Source of the DNA: Aureobasidium sp. EXF-3400
Taxonomy: Eukaryota; Ascomycota; Dothideomycetes; Dothideales; Saccotheciaceae
DNA length: 64,000 bases
Reading direction: 5' to 3'
NCBI GenBank assembly: GCA_024195585.1
Contig: SWBL01000055.1
Span: forward strand, 120,658-184,657
How positions within the stretch are numbered: position 1 is the first letter of the stretch; each line of letters begins with the position of its first letter. Under the pieces are notes generated by a model. That model did no database searches. It was not told the origin of the DNA and worked only from the letters and a program-made list of their open reading frames with translations. The translations under genes and the position numbers were made by a program. Positions 1-10,963 of this stretch are shown here, in pieces.

Positions 1-336
1 TGTCTTGTTTCTTTCCAAGCTTCCTTCTCCTCCTGCTGGCACGCTCGGTGCGCCTATGGCAGTATACCCTGCTCCAGAATTTGACAAGGGAAACAGTGCG
101 GGAGCAAAGTCGAAGGCGGAGGACACCGAGTAGGATCTGTTCATGCGACCTCCATTGCCTCGGCTGGTAGGACCAGGAGTTCCAAGATGGTCATCGTCAA
201 AGGAGAGATTGCGCGACGAAGGCACGCCCGAGGCCGAAGAGTCGATGCTGTCACGCGAGTTGTGGTCTGAGGAAGCGAGAGAAGCCAGTTCCAGCGAGTC
301 GCGCTCGAACTGGCGAGGGGGTGCGAGTCCGGCCAT
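1..336 (-). CDS. amino-acid permease N-terminus (MUP1/LAT type), partial
   Basis: The ATG at 336 opens a frame that runs off the window edge with no stop, giving 112 residues. The visible part is the cytosolic, serine-rich N-terminus: it has runs such as LELASLASSDH, SYSVSSAFDF and APALFPLS, and ends in GSLERNKT. From memory of the family, fungal high-affinity methionine permease-like proteins (APC superfamily) carry a similar Ser-rich leader just before the first membrane helix. No helix is inside the window, so the assignment rests only on leader resemblance. The tail probably faces the cytosol and may hold phosphorylation and ubiquitin sites. It could be another protein with a similar leader. 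Confidence 0.45.
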   Translation of the reverse strand, partial: MAGLAPPRQFERDSLELASLASSDHNSRDSIDSSASGVPSSRNLSFDDDHLGTPGPTSRGNGGRMNRSYSVSSAFDFAPALFPLSNSGAGYTAIGAPSVPAGGEGSLERNKT

Positions 337-1228
337 GCGAACAAGCTAAATCAGCTATTCGTGTAACTGCTGTGTTATTGTATCATCACTCGAGTCGCTC
401 GCAGCAAAACATTCGACTCGGCCGCAAAGACCGAAGTTTGTTCAGGAGACGATGCACCTCCGCATTGGGCAAGTTTCAGGGTCTCGCCATGACGTAGCGG
501 TTTTTTGTCAGACCGCCCAACACCGCTGCAATTGTCCTTCAATAACATCGAACAATAACAAACATGGCACTGTGCCCATCTCCATTGCGTGGAGCTTCCT
601 GTGTCCAGTAGAGTGCACTTATAGCTGGGGCAGAATTCTCCTCCTGTTCCGGGAGGATCAGCCAATACCACGAAAGGATATAGCTCGATCCCCATGCAGC
701 GACAACGCAAGCCTCCTGTCACGTCACAGCAAGACGGACCGGTTCATGGACGACCCTCCGAGATAACATCCAGATCGTGAGATATCACTCATGGCACTTT
801 GTCCTTCACGACCGTCGTATGCATGTCACTTTGGACCGGCGTTAGTTTGGCTGCGACTCTGATGCATGCCACGTCTCCAATCTACAGCAGCGCCTTTACC
901 GAGGGGAACAAACACAACCATACGTGGCATATGGACCTGGGCCGTTTTATTGATCTCCGGACGGCTATCATGCCTCTACTTCCTTTTGCGATGCTTATAC
1001 GGCATGTCATGTACATCCACTCGTCGAGTTGCCATGCTGCCGTCATACGAGCTTCTCAGGTGAGTTGGGCATCAGAGACGTGTTATGCCTTTGATCGAAC
1101 TATATGCGGATATGTAAGTCTCGTACGCGTATAAGCTTCTCATCGGTCATCTTTCTCGTCTGCTTCCCCTCACAGACCTATAAGTTGTCGCTGTACAATC
1201 TCACTCTGTCTTTCACGCTCGATGCGCC
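337..1228. other. intergenic, divergent promoter region
   Basis: This 892-bp stretch lies between the permease-like gene (leftward) and the myristoylated-protein gene (rightward), so it must hold both promoters. Short ORFs on both strands show no recognisable protein and no plausible exon chain. Nothing else seen. Confidence 0.5.
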
Positions 1229-1663
1229 ATGGGGATATCGTCTTCCAAATCGAGTACTATCACCATACGACGGAGTGCTGCTGATGCTACACCTTCTGTT
1301 GCTGAAGAAGCCGCTGGAGAGGGAGAAGATGAGAATGACACGGTCATCATACTTGGGCCTCGATGGGTGCGTGACAGAAACACAGGTCAACAATATGTCG
1401 AAAAGAATCGACGAAGGATTGACATGCTTGAACGACGCGGTGAAGTAACTCATGCTCTACGCGAACAGGGCAAGAGGTTCTTCACAAGACACAAAGATGG
1501 GACCATGCAGATGGATCCCAAAAGAGCACCGGTTGGTAGGTGGAATTGCTTAATGGTCACGATGAAACACTACTGACGCCGACTAGATGAGGCTGTTATT
1601 GTCGAAGTACCAGCAGAGGCGCCTGCAGTCACAGTGGTTGCCCCAGTTGCTGTCGCTGCTTAA
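1229..1663 (+). CDS. small protein with N-myristoylation signal, unknown function
   Basis: Two exons, 1229-1535 and 1587-1663, separated by a 51-bp GT-AG intron with a CTGAC branch motif; the product is 127 residues. The start MGISSSKS has Gly2, Ser6 and a basic residue at 7, matching the classic N-myristoylation pattern, so membrane tethering is inferred. Residues 10-40 are Ser/Thr/Ala then acidic. The middle (about 40-95) is charged and probably helical, with WVRDRNTGQQYVEKNRRR. The last 20 residues are almost only Ala, Val, Pro and Glu. I do not recognise the family. The splice junction falls inside an Asp codon and keeps the frame to a TAA, which supports the model. Confidence 0.6.
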
Positions 1664-2011
1664 GAGCAATTGTTTATGACTCACTGCACAGTTCTGGATG
1701 GTGAATATATGAGACCAGGTTCCAAGCACGAACTTTCTCTCTTTTGTGTGCTAAAGACCCTGACAGTGTAGCCGTAGAAATGTATGATACTCTCGAGAAT
1801 GAAGCAATCTCCGAGGAGAGACGACACGGCGTGCGTATCTCCATGGGCACACCTCTAATTTACGAAACAACTGCGCATTTTGGCACTCATGCAACTAGGG
1901 AAGGAGCTTTCGTGAAGCCTACCCTCTCTCAACAAAGTCGAGCAACCCCACGACCTCACAACAAGACTCATCTCCAATATCAATTTCTCTACTTCTATCC
2001 TGTAACGCCTA
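1664..2011. other. intergenic, no clear gene
   Basis: An open frame covers most of this 348-bp stretch, but its composition looks non-coding. The sequence just before 2012 resembles an intron 3' end (CTAATGCAG), so an unseen upstream exon of the next gene may lie here. Confidence 0.35.
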
Positions 2012-2601
2012 ATGCAGAGTTCATCAGATTCCGATACGCAATCTCATCGCTACAAGCCAAGGCCTTCACAAGCTGTCCGAGAGAGCAGGCCATCACTAGG
2101 CATCGAAGAACTATGGAACCTGACATCTGGTATGGCAGGACGATGGCTTTGGTGATGGGTATAAACTGACGAGCAGCAGCAAACATACAAGTTCTGGACG
2201 ACTACCTACTATCCATTCACCCGACTTTTCTGACACCGCCTGATCGACAGCAACCGTGGGTACGCATGGCCGTGTCCAAGAACACAGACGACACCTTTCA
2301 AGCCATGCTCCTCGAACGGGGAACACTCTTTGCGCAAACAAAATGCTGTCCCAGTCCGTACGAAGCAGTGTTGGAAATGTTTGAGCAGACAGGAACGCTG
2401 GTTGCCAAAACGCTCGCGGGAGATGTTCTAGCGTTGAGGACAGGAGGACAGAAGGATGACGAGACGGTCATGAGATTGGACTTGATGAGAAGAAAACCTG
2501 GAGAAAGCTTTGAGAATGCGTGTGAGCAGTGGACGGATGAAAAGGGACGGAGAAGATCCAGTGCGCAGGAGCTTGAAAAGGATGTCATGAGAGGTGTCTG
2601 A
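2012..2601 (+). CDS. hypothetical protein, two exons
   Basis: Exon 1 is 2012-2129 and exon 2 is 2192-2601. The 62-bp intron starts GTATGG, has an AACTGAC branch motif and ends TACAAG. The product is 175 residues. Exon 1 is Ser/Arg/Pro-rich and ends ELWNLTS; exon 2 begins LDDYLLSIHPTFL and looks like a folded domain, with Cys-Cys at KCCPSP. I do not recognise a family, and see no signal peptide or membrane segment. The reading frame is continuous only when the intron is removed, which supports a real gene. The true start could be further upstream if the CTAATGCAG before 2018 is a splice acceptor. The C-terminus (GV, stop) could also be wrong, because the open sequence around 2690-2885 might be a further exon. 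Confidence 0.5.
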
Positions 2602-2941
2602 CCTGGGATCGAATAGCGTGTGTTGACATGGAGCCCAGAGTCACGATGTTCTCCTCATGAGGTTCAAGGCCTGGCAAGCGACCTTGCTGATTGTTACCTC
2701 AGCTCTCCCTGTGGAGCTTACCTAAGGTTCCATATTACATACTCGAGGTTCAGCTTTTTACGTGCAAAAGATACAAAAGTGTTCATAGTCGAGATGTCAA
2801 GGCGGAGATGACGGAGCCGAAGACCGACGAGTGGATTCATGTGGATGCTGACCAGACCATGACGTTGACTGTGTCTCGATCATAACTAAAAATCATGCCG
2901 CCAATTCGCTTTCTTTCTCGTTTTCACAACAATCACACGCT
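2602..2941 (+). other. intergenic or possible extra exon
   Basis: In this 340-bp gap an open frame at 2691-2885 ends in a moderately protein-like tail (TEPKTDEWIHVDADQTM). It could be a 3' exon of the preceding gene, but I could not find a convincing splice pair. The AIM32 promoter must lie here too. Confidence 0.3.
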
Positions 2942-4161
2942 ATGGGACTAATACTCAGAGGAGCCAGGATCGCCTCGCGCGTGCCCAGAACATCACTATG
3001 GACGTCGCAATTCCGCAGCTCATCGCGAGCAACCTACACAGTGCCCATCGCCCAACCGCAATCCGAGGAAAAGCATTGGCACATCTCTACCCTCGACGAG
3101 TGTCCTTCACCGACTTGCCAATGCAGGGAGACACCCGAAGGGCTAGATATTGATCGCGAGAGCAAGCTCAACGGAACTATGCCGGCGTATGCTGAGCAGG
3201 TCATCATCTCGACGGGGCGAACGGATTGGAAGAGCAGAATACAAGAAGATGAGGACAGTGCGCTTGTCAATCAATTGGCCAAGTTCACTGGGCCCAAGGG
3301 CAAGTTCTCTGATGTGTGTCACTACTACAAGCACCTACGGTATGCCCAACACGTCGCTGACTCGATTGCCTACAGCCATACCACAATGTGTCGGTCATCA
3401 ACTCGTCCTTCCCACCTACTCCTTTCATAGACGCCGAACCCTCGACGCAGCCTGCACAAAAGGCAGACACAGTCCCTGCTGCCAAACCAGGCTCTGACCC
3501 AGACATCGTTCCCCAAGAAGTGCCCAACACAGCACCCGCATCGGCCTTCCTCTTCCCCAGCTTCCAATACGTTCCTGCCATTCCCACCGACGACAGCGGG
3601 GTCGAAGCATTTGTCAAGGGTTTTGTGCTACCTCCAACTCTACACGCATCACACGAACGCTTGACCAGGAAACAAAAGAACACGCTTCTCCATGAACCCG
3701 ACATGCGCAAACAGTTCCCCGGCGCACGATCAGTGCACGAGATTGTCGTCTTGATCTGCGGTCACGGTGGTCGCGATGAAAGATGTGGAAAGATGGGCCC
3801 AATCCTTGCGGCAGAGTTTGCGGATAAGCTGGCGAGACAGAACATTCCCGTCATCAGTGAGGCGCCTCCTCATGAGACGGTGGAACCCGATTACTCGATC
3901 GAAGAGTACCAACCTGCTGCCAGAATTGGACAGATCTCACATATCGGTGGTCACAAGTGGGCTGGAAATGTTATTGTGTACATTCCTCCTAGCTTCAAGA
4001 CCAATCCTTTGGCAGGCTGCGGTATCTGGTACGGCAGAGTGGAGCCTCAGCATGTCGAAGGCATTGTCGGAAAGACATTGATCGACGGAAAGGTCATCAA
4101 GCCGCTGTTTAGAGGTGGCATCCGCGAGGGCGGTGAGATCTTGAGACTCGACTTGGACTAG
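2942..4161 (+). CDS. AIM32: AIM32-like mitochondrial thioredoxin-like Fe-S protein
   Basis: Two exons, 2942-3313 and 3376-4161 (62-bp intron), encode 385 residues. The first 35 residues are rich in Arg, Ser and Thr with no acids, a typical mitochondrial presequence. The C-terminal half carries the signature of the sucrase/ferredoxin-like (Apd1/Aim32) family: CGHGGRDERCG, followed about 75 residues later by HIGGHKWAGN. In characterised family members the two Cys and two His of these motifs bind a [2Fe-2S] cluster on a thioredoxin-like fold, and all four are present here. Yeast Aim32 acts in mitochondrial redox quality control of imported proteins; the same role is inferred here. The splice junction between GKFSD and PYHN was chosen because it restores the conserved continuous reading. 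Confidence 0.85.
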
Positions 4162-4305
4162 ATATAATATATACCTTGTATGATCGTGGATTATGATATG
4201 GACGGGAATGAAAATGACCATGTTGTCGTCATTGACATGTGAAGGCTTGGCGGACTTTTGACGGGTTTCGAGATTCGAGTAACCAACTTTTGATTTGTAG
4301 CACAA

Positions 4306-5433
4306 TTGATCACCATGTCTTGTACACTTCGACCTGGACTCCGCTTTACAGTCAAACCACGATACTCTACACTACATCAATCGCCGACCTTCTGTCGACA
4401 GTTTGCGCGTAGTCAACATACACCGACCAACATTCACAATGCTCCGGTCAAGGCGAAACGCAGCTCTCTCCGAGGCATTGCAGCATCTCTCGCCTTCTTT
4501 GCTACTGGATGGGCTCTGAACTCGCACTACAAACTCATATCCTTCTCGTCGCCGCAGCCTCTCAACAACCTGACTTTTACGCCCTTCGCCCTCAAAAATA
4601 AAGAGACCGTTTCGTCCACCAGCTCAATATTCACTCTGTCGCAATCGCATATACCGAATGGCACCTTCGAAGATTGGTTGAAGAAAGGAGTCTGGAGTAT
4701 AGAGATCAAACAACCTCAACTCCAGATTGCAAGAGCATATACTCCTTTGCCTCCGCTCGATGGCTCAGACCCCGATGCTTTGCGTCTGTTGGTGCGCCGT
4801 GAGAAGAGAGGAGAGGTTTCAGGATACCTGCATAGAAGACCACAAGGCTCTGATGTCGAAATCAGAGGCCCTGCTGTCGAGTACGAGCTGCCAGAGCATG
4901 TCGACCAAGTCGTCTTCTTGGCTGGAGGCACTGGTGTGGCACCTGCTATCCAGATAGCACATGCTTTGGGCGACAAGGCTCGCATCGCTGTGCTGTGGGC
5001 CAACAGGGCAAGAGAAGATTGTCAAGGTGGTCAGAGTGATGACCCAATCACACCCGGTTGGTATGCCACCTTCAGCAGTTTCTTTGCCAACACTCCACAT
5101 CACCATCAAGTGTCCACTGGCGAGAAGAGCTTGATCGTGAAACAATTGGATGCACTCAAGAAAACCAACAAAGCGCTTACCGTCGATTACTTTGTCGATG
5201 AAGAGAGCACCTACATTAAGCCTCAGAACGTGCGCAATGCTGTTGCTCAACCTTCAAATCAAGCCGTGGTTCCTAGTCAAGGCAAAAAGATCATTCTTGT
5301 TTCGGGACCCGAGGGCTTTATCAACTACTGGGCTGGACCCAAGCAATGGTTGAATGGTCGCGAAGTCCAAGGCCCGCTGGGCGGTGCACTTGCACACATG
5401 GATCTCAAAGACTGGCAAGTCGTCAAGCTATGA
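4306..5433 (+). CDS. CYC2: CYC2-like mitochondrial FAD-binding oxidoreductase
   Basis: A single exon of 375 residues with a basic, Ser/Thr-rich N-terminal presequence and one membrane span near residues 52-70 (SLRGIAASLAFFATGWALN). The FAD-binding motif ARAYTPLPP lies near 145 and a nucleotide-binding motif AGGTGVAPA near 206. The C-terminal NAD-domain motif LVSGPEGFINYWAG is followed by GPLGG. The order matches ferredoxin-reductase-type flavoproteins, and the arrangement fits yeast Cyc2, an inner-membrane flavoprotein that helps haem attachment to apocytochrome c. A plain mitochondrial cytochrome-b5 reductase is the main alternative. Met1 and Met4 are both possible starts. It follows the AIM32-like gene on the same strand after 144 bp; both products act in mitochondrial redox chemistry. 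Confidence 0.75.
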   Translation: MITMSCTLRPGLRFTVKPRYSTLHQSPTFCRQFARSQHTPTNIHNAPVKAKRSSLRGIAASLAFFATGWALNSHYKLISFSSPQPLNNLTFTPFALKNKETVSSTSSIFTLSQSHIPNGTFEDWLKKGVWSIEIKQPQLQIARAYTPLPPLDGSDPDALRLLVRREKRGEVSGYLHRRPQGSDVEIRGPAVEYELPEHVDQVVFLAGGTGVAPAIQIAHALGDKARIAVLWANRAREDCQGGQSDDPITPGWYATFSSFFANTPHHHQVSTGEKSLIVKQLDALKKTNKALTVDYFVDEESTYIKPQNVRNAVAQPSNQAVVPSQGKKIILVSGPEGFINYWAGPKQWLNGREVQGPLGGALAHMDLKDWQVVKL

Positions 5434-5744
5434 GAGTTCAATCATCACACCACATGCCTGGAAGATTAAACAGACCCAAAAACTAAACCTCGCTTACACT
5501 CACCATTTTGGCGGATAAAGCTACCCGTTTTGGGCAGGTCTACAAGCTTGTTCTTGCCGTTTTGTCTTACCGCGTCCCCGCCACATTGCTTCTTGTCCCC
5601 ACGGCGCTATTCCGTCAATCTCAGGGTGTATTTGCAATCGTTGCATCTAAGCATCTCAAGCCTTCTGCTTCATAACTCTTGTTTCTGTTTCTTTATCTTC
5701 AATGCCTCGACCCAAGGAACATTCTTTTGTTTCATTGACCCGCA
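5434..5744 (+). other. intergenic; promoter and leader of the MFS gene
   Basis: A 311-bp gap. The last 200 bases are pyrimidine-rich, typical of a fungal promoter and 5' leader. No gene seen. Confidence 0.5.
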
Positions 5745-7346
5745 ATGCCGACAGCTGAGATGGCCGCCGCGCCAGTAGCGCCAGCTTCGGCAGCGACTAA
5801 CCTGGTCGACGAAAAGGCCATTGTTCCTTCCGCAGTCGAGATATCGAATCCTGAGGGTCGCCCATCATGTTTCAAATCGACGACGCAAGAAGTACTTTTT
5901 GTTCTCACGGCAACCATGGCCATAGCAATGGGCGCTTTCTTGAGTGGTGCCGTTGCTGTCATTTCTGCCTCTGTAGGAGCGGACCTAGGAATGACTACAG
6001 CAGAGATTACCTGGATAAGCTCAGCCAGCACACTGGCTGGCGGTGCTTTCTTGCTGTTGTTTGGCAGACTTGCCGATTGCTTTGGACGAAAGTCGATGTT
6101 TGTCGGCTCGCTCTTCTTCTTTGCCGTCTTCGCACTGGCTGCTGGCTTCTCGAAAACACCAATCACACTGGACGTACTCAATGGAATGATGGGTTTGATG
6201 ACGGCAGCCTCTATTCCTCCTGCGCAAGGACTTCTGGGCACCATCTACGAGAAACCCTCGAAGCGAAAGAATGCAGCTTTTGCGTGCTTCTCTGCTGGCA
6301 ACCCGTTGGGCTTTGTGTTTGGAACCATCTTCTCTGGAATCGCCAGTGATCTATTCAACTGGCGAGCGAGCTTCTTTCTCCTAGCCATTATATATCTCGT
6401 CTTCAGCATCTTAGCTGTCTTCACCGTTCCCAAGGATACAACGCCGAAAGAGCCGCTTAACTGGGTTACGTTCCAAAAACTCGACCCCATAGGTGTTGTC
6501 TTCACCATTGCCGGAGTAGGCATGTTCTGCGCTGCCCTTTCTTCTGGAGACACGGCACCACAGGGCTGGAAAACGAGCTACATCATTGCCATGTTGGTCA
6601 TCGGCGCTCTACTTATGGTCGCCTTTGTCTTCTGGGAGATTTACTATCCACACCCATTAGTCCCCATGTCCATCTGGCTCGACAAGAACTTCTCGCTTCT
6701 CATGGTTGTCTTGCTGCTTGGCTCGATGTCCTTTGCTGTCGCCGAGTTCTTCCTGTCTCTTTACATGCAGGAGGTGTGGAGATGGTCGCCGCTGATTACT
6801 GCAGTGCATTTGCTTCCTATGGCCATAATGGGCATCATCGTCAACATTATCGCCGCTTTCATCATGCATAAAGTCAGCAACAAGGTGCTCATGCTCACCG
6901 GATGCTTTGGCTTCATCCTTTCTTTCACTCTCGTCGCCGTAAATACAGTCCACTCTTCCTACTGGGCTTTCTGCTTTCCATCATTTCTCCTTGCAGTCGT
7001 GGGTGCAGACTTGGAATTTAATGTCGCGAATCTATACGTGGCCAGTTCGATGCCGAAGCATCAGCAATCAATTGCTGGCAGTATCGTGCAGACTATCACG
7101 AAGCTTTGCCAATCCGTGGGTTTCGGTATCGGGACTGCAGTCTTCAACGCTGTGGGCAGGAGCGCAAGGGCGGGAGGATACTGGGACAAGGAGACTAAAC
7201 CTTATTCTGCAGTCTTCTGGTTTGCGACCGCGGCGAGCGCATTGAGTGTGTTGTTTGCAGTCTTCTTGACTATTGGCACGCAGGGAGGCAAGGAGAAGGA
7301 AGTTGAGGATGATGGGGATGAGAGGAGTGCGGAGGTGCAGAGATAG
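5745..7346 (+). CDS. MFS transporter, 14-TM drug:H+ antiporter type
   Basis: An intronless frame of 533 residues with about 14 hydrophobic segments from residue 47 to 515. The MFS motif A is clear as GRLADCFGRKS between the second and third helices, and GNPLGFVFG resembles the antiporter motif C region. The N-terminus is Ala-rich and cytosolic; the C-terminus is charged (GKEKEVEDDGDE). Length and helix number fit the DHA2 branch, which includes yeast Atr1-like exporters of drugs, boron or amino-acid-like toxicants. The substrate cannot be read from the sequence. No biosynthetic cluster surrounds it, so it is more likely a general efflux pump at the plasma membrane than a cluster transporter. 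Confidence 0.85.
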   Translation: MPTAEMAAAPVAPASAATNLVDEKAIVPSAVEISNPEGRPSCFKSTTQEVLFVLTATMAIAMGAFLSGAVAVISASVGADLGMTTAEITWISSASTLAGGAFLLLFGRLADCFGRKSMFVGSLFFFAVFALAAGFSKTPITLDVLNGMMGLMTAASIPPAQGLLGTIYEKPSKRKNAAFACFSAGNPLGFVFGTIFSGIASDLFNWRASFFLLAIIYLVFSILAVFTVPKDTTPKEPLNWVTFQKLDPIGVVFTIAGVGMFCAALSSGDTAPQGWKTSYIIAMLVIGALLMVAFVFWEIYYPHPLVPMSIWLDKNFSLLMVVLLLGSMSFAVAEFFLSLYMQEVWRWSPLITAVHLLPMAIMGIIVNIIAAFIMHKVSNKVLMLTGCFGFILSFTLVAVNTVHSSYWAFCFPSFLLAVVGADLEFNVANLYVASSMPKHQQSIAGSIVQTITKLCQSVGFGIGTAVFNAVGRSARAGGYWDKETKPYSAVFWFATAASALSVLFAVFLTIGTQGGKEKEVEDDGDERSAEVQR

Positions 7347-8038
7347 CCGTGGGACTGGCATATACAGGTCGAACTATATAACCATAATCAAGCAATAATG
7401 ATGAATCTCTCGCATCACCTTGTCTCTCTTCATTGTTATAAAAATGCATAAAGTATTCGGGGGATAGGGTAGTTTCCATTGAGATGTTGTTAGATTCTGG
7501 GGTCTCAATGGATGTTACACCTAGTCGAGACAGTATCATGCCTTTCTACAGTAAAAGTTGTCGCGAGCAAATCATGCGGGGGAAGCGTAAACATGTTATC
7601 TTGCTTCTTATGAACGGCCATAGATTGCAGAACCTATCAAACATCAATGCTAGCCGTCTGAAGAAGCGTGTAGGTCTCCAAGCCATCATTGAGGATGCTT
7701 TTCGACAAGGTCAGGGTCATCCTCGAAGCCCAAAAACTTGGGAAATTTTCCAGTCGAAGCCGAGCAAAGCAAAACAAGAATAAAGGCCAAGCAACAGAAG
7801 AGACCGGAAAGCATGGAGTGACTTGAATCAGTGAAGAGGCAACACATTGCTTATGTATAGATAGATTGATTCGACTGCTTATCAAGAAAGAGCTAATTAT
7901 CAAGACGATCCGTTCACTACTTGTCTATCAATTCTTCTGCTCGTGATGCCATGTAGACGTGCCAAAGATGTCGTTCCAACCATATATCTGCTAGACATTC
8001 CAACACCCGTTTCGTCATTCCATTCATCCGCTGTCGTC
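7347..8038. other. intergenic between convergent genes
   Basis: The 3' ends of the MFS gene and the sphingomyelinase gene face each other across 692 bp. Short ORFs (for example 7484-7783) lack recognisable protein character. Nothing else seen. Confidence 0.5.
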
Positions 8039-10163
8039 TCAAGTGATTGGCTTGAAAGAACTCTGCACACTACCATATCTGCACAACAATCAGTAAACAA
8101 TTGCCACCAAAAAGAGACAGAAGAAGAAAGACTTACCCTTGAGGACACTTCGATCCCAATGCCACACTACCACTACGTATACAACAAGCCTTCGCCTGCG
8201 CACAAGCAACATTCGTACAATTAGGACTCATCACACTACTCTTTCCCTGATAAGTATTAAACACACTAGCCAGAGTAGTGTTCTTTGCAATTTGTTCAGA
8301 GACCTGATGCCAGAATGTAGCATTCAAAGGGGCTTCAGCAGGCCAATTGATACTGGGACCATATGTATCTCTAGTGTTGTACTCGAATTTAAAGGTTGGG
8401 CCAGTGGTGTTGAGGCCAGAGAAGGTCTCGACGTCGGAGTAAAAGGTATAGGCTTCGTAGACGTTCCAGTCACCGGTATCGACTGTGTAGCTGCGGAAAG
8501 CGGAGTTGACGTTGGTCAGGGGAGTTATGCTGGGGCCTACCCATGCGGTTGTCAAGGCATTGGCAGAGGATTGATTGGTGCCGTTGTTGGCGTACCACAC
8601 ATATGCAAAGTCCTCGTGTGTATGTCCGAAGAAGACGTTGGCGATGACATGAGGTGAGTAGCGGTCGATGATCTGATAGAACAGATCGGTGGGGTTGGGC
8701 ATGGGGTTCGTGCCGTCCCATCCACTCAACACATGACCTAAAATCCAGACGCGCTCTCCAGCATCTTCGGCGGCTTGAAGCTCTTGGATCATCCATGCAA
8801 ACATGCCCGATTTGTCGGGATTGAGAGTGTCAATCAAGTTGAGGAAGTTGGACTTGTACCAGAAATCGGTGTTGAATGTGATGACACGGAGACCTTGGGG
8901 GGTTTTGACGGAGTAAGCGCCATAATGCAGGCGAGCTTGCTTTGCGGCAGTTGCATTGAGCCACCCTTCTTCATGCCAGAGTCCGGCAACGTGATCGAAG
9001 TTCCATGACATCTGCATGCCGAGGTCTCCAGGGAGACTGTGAGGTGCATCGATAGCTTCAGGGTTGGTGTCGTGGTTTCCGAGTACTGCATAGACAGGTG
9101 CTTTGCCCATGAACTTCTTGAGCATGTCGTAGATTGACAGTTCGGCGTACTCGACATACTCTCTGGAGAGTTCGTTCTGACTTTCGTGACTGACAAGATC
9201 GCCAGTGTAGATGCTGAAGCCGAAGGGGTCCTTCTTGCTGGTACCTGTGAGAGGACCAATAGAGTCCAGAGCGGCAATCACCAAACCGTATGGGCTGTCA
9301 CATTGGAAGTCACCGTAGTAAGGTGCGGGAAGAGAGATTTCACCAGAGGGAAGTGCGGTGTTGAAGTTGTTGGCACGACAGCAAAGACCAGACGTGCAGT
9401 TGGCTTCGCTGCCGACGGCATAACGAGGATCCAGGTGGATATCAGACATGTGAAGTACCTTGATGCGATTGCCACTGGCCTTGGGAATAGTGTAGTTTGT
9501 TGGCTTTGGCTTGGGGAAGAGCCCAGTGGTGTTAAGCGGACTGGTCTTCGGCATAGAGCAGAAGTTGCTGGAAACTCTATTGCAGATGTACTGACCGTCC
9601 AGACCAGAAACATCGGCCAAAGCCAGAATCTGTGTCCAGATGGCGCCAAAAGTAGAGGCTTCGAAGTCTTCCTCGCAGGTTTCGTTGTTGTGAAGCTTGA
9701 ATTGCTTGCAAAGAGAAATCATGGCATCAGGGACAAGCTCGGGTGCCAATTGGGCTGCAGACTTCGCTACTGTCAAACCAGCAATACATTTCGAGCAATT
9801 GGTGGTGAATTGATCGCTTGTCACAATGTCCTCAACTTGCGAAATGATGCTTTTGAGTACAGCTTGCTTGCCAGCCAAGGTCAGATTAGCGATTGGAGGT
9901 GCATAGTATACTGGATCCCTGTCCTCTTGCGGAATCGTGTTAGGAGAGGTCAAGTCGAGAGGGAAGGTGATGTTCAAGATTGGGTCGTGTAAAGCTGGCT
10001 GAGGCTCTGCTGTAGCGACAGGCTTGACCCAATAAGACGAGAAGACAGAGGTTGGAAAGCCAGAGGAAGCGACATGCGAAGAGACTGCTCCAGATGGTAT
10101 GTTTTGGGCATTGACAGCACCTATGCAAAGAGCTGCGGGGAAGACGAGTTCACGCAAACCCAT
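8039..10163 (-). CDS. acid sphingomyelinase (sphingomyelin phosphodiesterase)
   Basis: Exon 1 is 10163-8137 and exon 2 is 8078-8039 (58-bp intron); the product is 688 residues. The Met at 10163 was chosen because it opens a clean signal peptide (GLRELVFPAALCIGAVNAQ); an in-frame Met lies 23 codons upstream. A saposin-B-like Cys region spans about 115-205. The calcineurin-like phosphoesterase domain has DIHLDPRY near 240, GNHD, and GHTHED, which supply metal-binding Asp, His and Asn residues. Many NxT/S sites suggest secretion or vacuolar location. The enzyme cleaves sphingomyelin-type lipids to ceramide and a phospho-headgroup. Splicing replaces a premature stop with a conserved tail beginning GYGSVQS, which supports the second exon. 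Confidence 0.93.
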
Positions 10164-10963
10164 GATTAATGATTGTGGTAGGAATAATGAGATGTATAAC
10201 CAAATTCCATCTAGAGCTGGATGAAGGTCCATATGTACCTGGCGACTCTACCATCATGGAACCTGCAGCATCTTCGACTTAAAGAGCCGTCGTTCCCGGT
10301 GACGAACCATGTCATCCATTGAGGGAACTGAAGATGCAATTGGCAGCCACGCTCGAAACACGTGCACGGGAAAACGAGAGCTTGTCCCGCGATATGCTCC
10401 GCTATCGTCGACACCTACATCATTTGACGCGCCCTCGTTCATCGAAGCTGCACTTCTGCATTTTTGACATGAAGCAAAGAAGTCAAGAGCGTGGGTGTAG
10501 TTGGGGATGAGCTGGACGATGGTAAACAAACAGCTGCCCCGTCACGAGTCTACTTGGCACAGGTCATCATCGCCCGATGATCATACAGACGGAGTGTCGG
10601 GACGGTATTCCGCTGTGGTGGAAGCTCCAAAATCTTTCCGAACACGATCCACACTGTGGCAGACTGCTGCGAAACAAATCGTGGAGAGGTTTTTGGTGGC
10701 TTCCTCGAGTTCTCATCACGCTGCGGATAGCGTCAAGAAGGAGCGAATGTTCTTAACGAAATCCCAGCCCTATCCCGGACCGACATCCGGGTTCTACTTT
10801 CCACGGCTCTCTTGGTGTTTGCTTCGCCAGACATCAGCTTGTACAGAAGAACACGTACTCCCTAAGAACAATACTTAAGCATCAAACGTCCCAGTTTACG
10901 TCTCTTCTACCAATTACTCGACGCTCTCATCTCTGTACTCTCTATTACACAATCATCGAAACT
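10164..10963. other. divergent promoter region
   Basis: An 800-bp gap shared by the sphingomyelinase (leftward) and the acetyltransferase (rightward). Small ORFs overlap on both strands without family resemblance. The last 100 bases before 10964 are CT-rich leader sequence. Confidence 0.5.

Noticed and set aside
7484..7783. 99-codon plus-strand frame after the MFS gene
   Set aside because: Overlaps the expected 3' untranslated region; an equally long frame exists on the other strand and neither has features.
9186..9992. 268-codon frame antisense to the sphingomyelinase
   Set aside because: Shadow of the real gene on the other strand; no domain and no separate promoter.
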